Translations under genes and position numbers: made by a program
Part shown: positions 41,801-42,421 of the stretch, in pieces
Numbering within the stretch: the first letter of the stretch is position 1
Layout: the number at the start of each line of letters is the position of its first letter
Notes under the pieces: generated by a model
The model's input: the letters and a program-made list of their open reading frames with translations, nothing else
The model's database searches: none
What the model was told of the DNA's origin: nothing
IMG/VR virus record: IMGVR_UViG_3300009376_001018
Coordinates: 1-42,421 of that record
Source of the DNA: a virus
DNA length: 42,421 nt
Direction: 5' to 3' (one strand)

Positions 41801-42421
41801 ATGAAAATCAAACGGACGCCGTTCCTCATCGTCGATGTTTCCTACAGGGAGAATCCATTCGTCACCCTTCTTCGGCTCAAGGGGCTGGACGGCTCGACCG
41901 TCATGCTTCCCGTCACTCAGACGAAGCCGAGGTTCTGGACTGAGCAGGCGGTAGGAGCGCCGAGCGATTTCACGAGCATAACCGGGACTCCACTCCATGA
42001 GATTCGCGTCGATAAGCCGTCCGATATTCGAACCGAGCGCCGCCTTGTTCCCGACACTTACTGCTCCGATGTTCCGTGGGCTTCGCTGGTTCGTTGGATT
42101 CACGGATGGGAGTCGGTTATTGAGGTCGATAGGAAGGCGCTCGATGTTGGGGAAGCGACTCCCATTCATATCCACGACTCCGACCATCACCCGGACGAGT
42201 TCGACCTCGATGTGATGTGGTTCGACATCGAAACCGAGGACTCGCTTGATACGAAGGAAACACCCGGGAGAATCGTCAGCATTGCCCTTCTGCGTCCCGA
42301 TGGAACGCACGAAATAGGCACGACGGCCCCAACCAGCGCCAGACAAGTGAAGCGCTTCATGCAGTCGCAGAAGGCATTAGAGGGGGTCGTGGAACATACC
42401 GAATCAATCCCGGCTGTCGAG
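41801..42421 (+). CDS. Family B DNA polymerase, N-terminal part
   Basis: The first 207 residues of a family B DNA polymerase; the gene runs off the window. It starts MKIKRTPFLIVDVSYRENP and reaches the first exonuclease motif LDVMWFDIETED (about 142-153), where Asp-Ile-Glu are the metal ligands of the 3'-5' proofreading site, followed by RIVSIALLRPDGTHEIG. The N-terminal extension of about 140 residues before Exo I is normal for archaeal PolB. It is the replicative polymerase of the module. Confidence 0.85.
   Translation, partial: MKIKRTPFLIVDVSYRENPFVTLLRLKGLDGSTVMLPVTQTKPRFWTEQAVGAPSDFTSITGTPLHEIRVDKPSDIRTERRLVPDTYCSDVPWASLVRWIHGWESVIEVDRKALDVGEATPIHIHDSDHHPDEFDLDVMWFDIETEDSLDTKETPGRIVSIALLRPDGTHEIGTTAPTSARQVKRFMQSQKALEGVVEHTESIPAVE

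Overview
The window is a segment of a tailed archaeal virus genome. It combines a head-tail virion module (HK97-fold capsid protein, connector, tail tube, frameshifted tail assembly chaperone, tape measure, tail hub, very large tail or adhesin proteins) with a replication module made of archaeal-type proteins (family B polymerase, RFC small subunit, PCNA-like clamp, archaeo-eukaryotic primase, XPF/ERCC4 nuclease, XPD/Rad3-like helicase, acidic-tailed ssDNA-binding protein, RecA-like ATPase, Cas4/RecB-like nuclease). This combination is known from magroviruses, the uncultured viruses assigned to Marine Group II Euryarchaeota (Poseidoniales). That assignment is inference from gene content; no host sequence is present.

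Layout. 1-3162 (+): capsid protein, connector and neck proteins, a SAP-DUF4214 protein and a SNase-like nuclease. 3163-6052: a leftward cassette (HNH nuclease, GT4 glycosyltransferase, small zinc protein) flanked by noncoding, structured, promoter-bearing DNA; it looks like an accessory insertion. 6085-15498 (+): DUF2958 protein, tail tube, tail assembly chaperone with a canonical -1 slippery heptamer, tape measure, a membrane-anchored Asn-rich protein and a 1602-aa PKD-domain tail protein. 15832-23715 (+): a small unknown protein, an HD-domain hydrolase, three tiny ORFs overlapping at TAATG or TGATG, and a 2098-aa protein. 23716-24588: noncoding DNA with a leftward RNA candidate and a possible small gene. 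24589-27107 (+): SAM methyltransferase and tail hub. 27419-42421 (+): replication and recombination genes interspersed with zinc-ribbon and hypothetical small ORFs, ending in a truncated PolB.

Two recurrent promoter classes organise the window. Class A (core AACATTGATATACTRAA, usually followed by a C-rich stretch and an ATAG-like start site) occurs about ten times, in intergenic DNA, in front of mRNAs and putative ncRNAs, including a back-to-back divergent pair at 6001-6052. Class B (TTAAGA/ATAAAC-like box followed by GGTGGGCG) lies 24-31 nt before the start codon of about a dozen genes, as expected for leaderless or near-leaderless archaeal mRNAs; it also fixes several start codons.

The most interesting non-protein signals are: (i) two class A promoters, 16 kb apart on opposite strands, that share an identical 17-nt initiation region and are each followed by an RNA closed by a different but base-paired stem and then CAAAT, a candidate new viral ncRNA family; (ii) a GGGAAAC frameshift site in the tail chaperone; (iii) apparent absence of the palindromes GATC, GTAC, ACGT, AGCT and CTAG; (iv) nine exact copies of TATTG-N4-CAATA. 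All statements come from reading the sequence; no database search or folding program was run.
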